Below, piece by piece: positions 61,690 to 64,000 of a stretch of DNA of 64,000 bases. Location of the stretch: positions 372,001-436,000 of the forward strand of contig NZ_LT629783.1 in assembly GCF_900105835.1 (NCBI RefSeq), in the 5' to 3' direction. The stretch comes from Pseudomonas fragi (lineage in GTDB: Bacteria; Pseudomonadota; Gammaproteobacteria; Pseudomonadales; Pseudomonadaceae). Within the stretch, counting starts at the first letter, position 1, and each line of letters starts with the position of its first letter. Position numbers and translations under genes: made by a program. Under the pieces are notes generated by a model. That model made no database searches. It was not told where the DNA came from and saw only the letters and a program-made list of their open reading frames with translations.

Positions 61690-62786
61690 TGGCTGATGAC
61701 GTCACCGACTATCGCGAGCTGTTTCTCAATGACCGGCCGATGATGGACACCCGCGCGCCGATCGAATTTCACAAGGGGGCGTTCCCCGGGGTGGTCAACC
61801 TGCCGCTGATGACCGACCGCGAGCGCGAGCGGGTGGGCACCTGCTACAAGCAGCAAGGCCAGCAGGCGGCGGTGGTGCTGGGCCACCAACTGGTGTCGGG
61901 GCAGGTCAAGGCCGAGCGCCTGCAGGCCTGGGCCGATTTTGCCCGGGCCAACCCCGAGGGTTGCCTGTACTGCTTTCGTGGCGGCATGCGCTCGCAGATT
62001 GTCCAGCAGTGGCTCAAGCACGATGCCGGGATCGATTACCCGCGCGTCACCGGCGGTTACAAGGCCCTGCGTAGCTTTCTGATCCAGACCCTGGACGATG
62101 CCGTGGCCCAGTGCGACATGACCGTGCTCGGCGGCATGACCGGCACTGGCAAGACCGATGTGCTGGTGCAGCTCAACAATGGCCTTGACCTGGAGGGCCA
62201 TGCCAACCATCGCGGCTCAAGTTTCGGCAAGCGGGCCACGGCGCAGCCGTCGAATATCGACTTTGAAAATCGGCTGGCCATTGACGTGCTGAAGAAGCGC
62301 GCCAAGGGCCATGAAGGTTTTGTGGTTGAAGACGAAAGCCGCACGGTGGGTAGCTGCGCCTTGCCACTGACGTTGTATCAACGTATGCAGGGCGCCCCTG
62401 TGGTCTGGCTTGAAGACCGCCTGGAAAGCCGGGTTGAACGCATCCTGCGCGACTATGTAGTGGACTTGTGTGCCGAGTTCACCGCCAGCAATGGCGAACA
62501 TGGCTTTGCCCTGTTCTCCCGGCGCCTGCTTGAAAGCCTGGCCAATATCCAGCGGCGCCTGGGCGGCGAGCGCCACCAGCGCTTGCAGGCAGTCATGCAA
62601 GAGGCCTTGCAGGAGCAGGAACGTTGCGGTGCGGTAGACCTGCACCGGGTCTGGATCGAAGCCCTGCTGCGCGAGTATTACGACCCGATGTACGCCTTCC
62701 AGCGCGAGAAAAAGGGCTCGCGCATTGCCTTTGCCGGGGATCAGGCCGCAGTGCTGGAATATCTGCGCAGCACACCCAGCCACTAG
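61686..62786 (+). CDS. mnmH: tRNA 2-selenouridine synthase (MnmH/SelU)
   Basis: A 366-residue enzyme that replaces the 2-thio group of wobble uridine in tRNA (Lys, Glu, Gln) by selenium using selenophosphate. Residues 1-125 form a rhodanese domain with active-site Cys96 ([13 protein letters not shown]), and a P-loop [12 protein letters not shown] at about 149-160 starts the ATP/geranyl-binding domain. It directly follows selD, the source of its selenium donor. No selA or selB is in view, so the pair may serve only tRNA modification. Confidence 0.94.
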   Translation: MMADDVTDYRELFLNDRPMMDTRAPIEFHKGAFPGVVNLPLMTDRERERVGTCYKQQGQQAAVVLGHQLVSGQVKAERLQAWADFARANPEGCLYCFRGGMRSQIVQQWLKHDAGIDYPRVTGGYKALRSFLIQTLDDAVAQCDMTVLGGMTGTGKTDVLVQLNNGLDLEGHANHRGSSFGKRATAQPSNIDFENRLAIDVLKKRAKGHEGFVVEDESRTVGSCALPLTLYQRMQGAPVVWLEDRLESRVERILRDYVVDLCAEFTASNGEHGFALFSRRLLESLANIQRRLGGERHQRLQAVMQEALQEQERCGAVDLHRVWIEALLREYYDPMYAFQREKKGSRIAFAGDQAAVLEYLRSTPSH

Positions 62787-62791
62787 CCTGT

Positions 62792-62818
62792 GGCGCTGAC
62801 GGCAAACCCGTCAGCGCC
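62792..62818. terminator. Hairpin between mnmH and the amidohydrolase
   Basis: GGCGCTGACGG-CAAAC-CCGTCAGCGCC, perfect 11-bp stem between convergent genes. No T-run, but position suits termination of the selD-mnmH transcript. Confidence 0.55.
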
Positions 62819-62853
62819 GTGCTGTCCGCGTGGGCAAGGTGTTTGCCTGCGCT

Positions 62854-64000
62854 TCAGCTGCCGCGCACCCGCCCCGGATAATTCATCACAAACTGCACAT
62901 GGGCCTTCACCCCGGTGGCCAGGGTGGCATCGTCGGCGGTGAAGTAGGGGCTGTGGTTGTTGGCGGCCTTGCTCATGTCCTGCCCTTCAGGCGTAGCACC
63001 CAAAAATACAAACAATCCCGGGACTTTTTCGGCGTAGTACGAGAAGTCTTCGCTTGGCGACAGGGACGCAGGCAGCAACTGCACCTTGCCTGGCGCAGCC
63101 AGTTGCAGGGCCGGGACCATGGCTGCGGTCAGTTGCGGGTCGTTGCTGGTGACCGGCGCATGGTTGACCAGCAGCAGGTCGGCCTTGGCCTCGTAGGCGC
63201 TGGCAATGCCTTGTACCAGCGGCGGCATTTTTTTCAGCAGGGTGTCGCGCACCGCGGCGCTGTTGCTGCGAATGGTGCCGGTCATTTCCACGGTCTCGGG
63301 GATGATATTGGCCGCAGAACCGGCATTGAGCGTGCCGACACTAATCACCCCCATGCCTTGTGACAGGTCGGCACGGCGGCTGACCAGGGTTTGCAGGCCG
63401 TCGATGATGGCGGCGCTGGCCACCACCGGGTCAACCCCGCTCCAGGGCGCCGAGCCGTGGGTCTGCTGGCCTTTGACGATGAGGCGAAAGCCGTCGCTGC
63501 TGTTGAGCACGGTACCGGCCTTGTAATACAGATGACCGGTGGGGTAGCCCGCCATCACATGCACGCCAAAGATCGCTTCGACCTTGGGTGAGTCCAGGGC
63601 ACCGTCGCGGATCATGGCCTGGGCGCCGATCAGGGTATCGGTTTCGAACTCGTCGACATCCGCCGCGCCTTCTTCGGCAGGCTGGAACAGGAATACCACG
63701 GTGCCGGCCACCTGGTCGCGATGCTCGGCCAGCACTCTGGCTGCGCCCAGCAGCATGGCGGTGTGGGTGTCATGGCCGCAGGCGTGCATCACCGGCACGG
63801 TTTTGCCCAGGCGGATACCGGTAGCCGTGCTGGCGTAGGGCAGGCCGGTCATTTCCTTGACGGGCAGGGCGTCCATATCGGCACGCAGGGCCACGACCGG
63901 CCCGGGCAGGCCGCCCTTGAGCACGCCAACGACGCCGGTCTTGCCGACGCCGGTGCGCACTTGCAGGCCCAAGCTTTTAAGCTGCTCGGCGACCAGGGCG
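62854..64000 (-). CDS. M20 family amidohydrolase (partial, 5' end outside)
   Basis: A peptidase M20/hippurate-hydrolase-like enzyme, cut by the window edge: the frame is open to base 64000 and the N-terminal residues are missing. Metal-site residues are visible: MHACGHDTHTAMLLGAAR (His and Asp), FQPAEEGAADVDEF (the Glu-Glu pair), and later GVHVMAG and ADADDATL-like C-terminal residues. It probably cleaves N-acyl or amide bonds of amino acids, in the cytoplasm, with a di-zinc centre. It is convergent with mnmH. Confidence 0.88.
   Translation of the reverse strand, partial: ALVAEQLKSLGLQVRTGVGKTGVVGVLKGGLPGPVVALRADMDALPVKEMTGLPYASTATGIRLGKTVPVMHACGHDTHTAMLLGAARVLAEHRDQVAGTVVFLFQPAEEGAADVDEFETDTLIGAQAMIRDGALDSPKVEAIFGVHVMAGYPTGHLYYKAGTVLNSSDGFRLIVKGQQTHGSAPWSGVDPVVASAAIIDGLQTLVSRRADLSQGMGVISVGTLNAGSAANIIPETVEMTGTIRSNSAAVRDTLLKKMPPLVQGIASAYEAKADLLLVNHAPVTSNDPQLTAAMVPALQLAAPGKVQLLPASLSPSEDFSYYAEKVPGLFVFLGATPEGQDMSKAANNHSPYFTADDATLATGVKAHVQFVMNYPGRVRGS

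Overview
The window is a chromosomal segment of a Pseudomonas, most likely of the fluorescens lineage. The evidence is the high-GC coding style, many short inverted extragenic repeats of the GGGAGCGGGCTTGCTCGCGAT type between genes, a FepA/PirA-type receptor cassette with DUF3649, PepSY and DUF3325 partners, and the selD-mnmH pair. I see no rRNA, tRNA, CRISPR array, prophage or replication origin. One intact IS5-family insertion sequence lies at 26.7-27.9 kb. The last gene (M20 amidohydrolase) runs off the right edge.

Left part (0-12 kb): a GFA-like zinc protein, a PAS-GGDEF diguanylate cyclase, an MFS transporter convergent with (and overlapped by) an NADH dehydrogenase-like flavoprotein, an Rrf2 regulator divergent from that flavoprotein across an 11+11 bp perfect palindrome, DUF1523 and DUF1615 proteins, an FKBP prolyl isomerase, then an iron cassette: two Fur-like boxes, a ferric-enterobactin-type TonB receptor, DUF3649, PepSY and DUF3325 membrane proteins.

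Import region (12-28 kb): a polar amino acid ABC importer (two permeases and a binding protein, no ATPase gene), an unknown two-TM protein, then eight co-directional genes: tonB, exbB, exbD, a 904-residue TonB-dependent receptor and a YejABEF-type peptide ABC importer. Together they could carry a peptide-like ligand from outside the cell to the cytoplasm. A terminator-like hairpin separates the receptor from yejA, so there may be two transcription units. The IS5 element sits upstream of tonB.

Middle (28-44 kb): a type-IV ABC exporter, a two-component system, a MATE exporter, then a cluster resembling steroid or terpenoid metabolism: a five-Asp-box YCF48-like protein, an MMPL/RND transporter, a LuxR-type regulator, an HsdA-like 3-alpha-hydroxysteroid dehydrogenase, a second SDR, a KshA-like Rieske oxygenase and an AraC regulator. 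A YraQ-type permease follows.

Right part (44-64 kb): an IclR regulator that has lost most of its helix-turn-helix by an apparent in-frame deletion, next to a 12+12 bp palindrome and divergent from a binding protein, permease and FAD amine oxidase; a small YgdI-like lipoprotein; a LysR regulator divergent from an EamA transporter; a histidine phosphatase; a DUF1275 protein; then a HutC-like regulator followed by a CaiB CoA-transferase, an acyl-CoA dehydrogenase, an NCS1 permease and etfBA, which reads as a catabolic unit for an unknown carboxylate. Two uncharacterised small proteins come next; the second gene and a neighbouring small reading frame are preceded by near-identical TATGTAGTGCC palindromes. 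The window closes with selD-mnmH (2-selenouridine in tRNA) and the truncated amidohydrolase.
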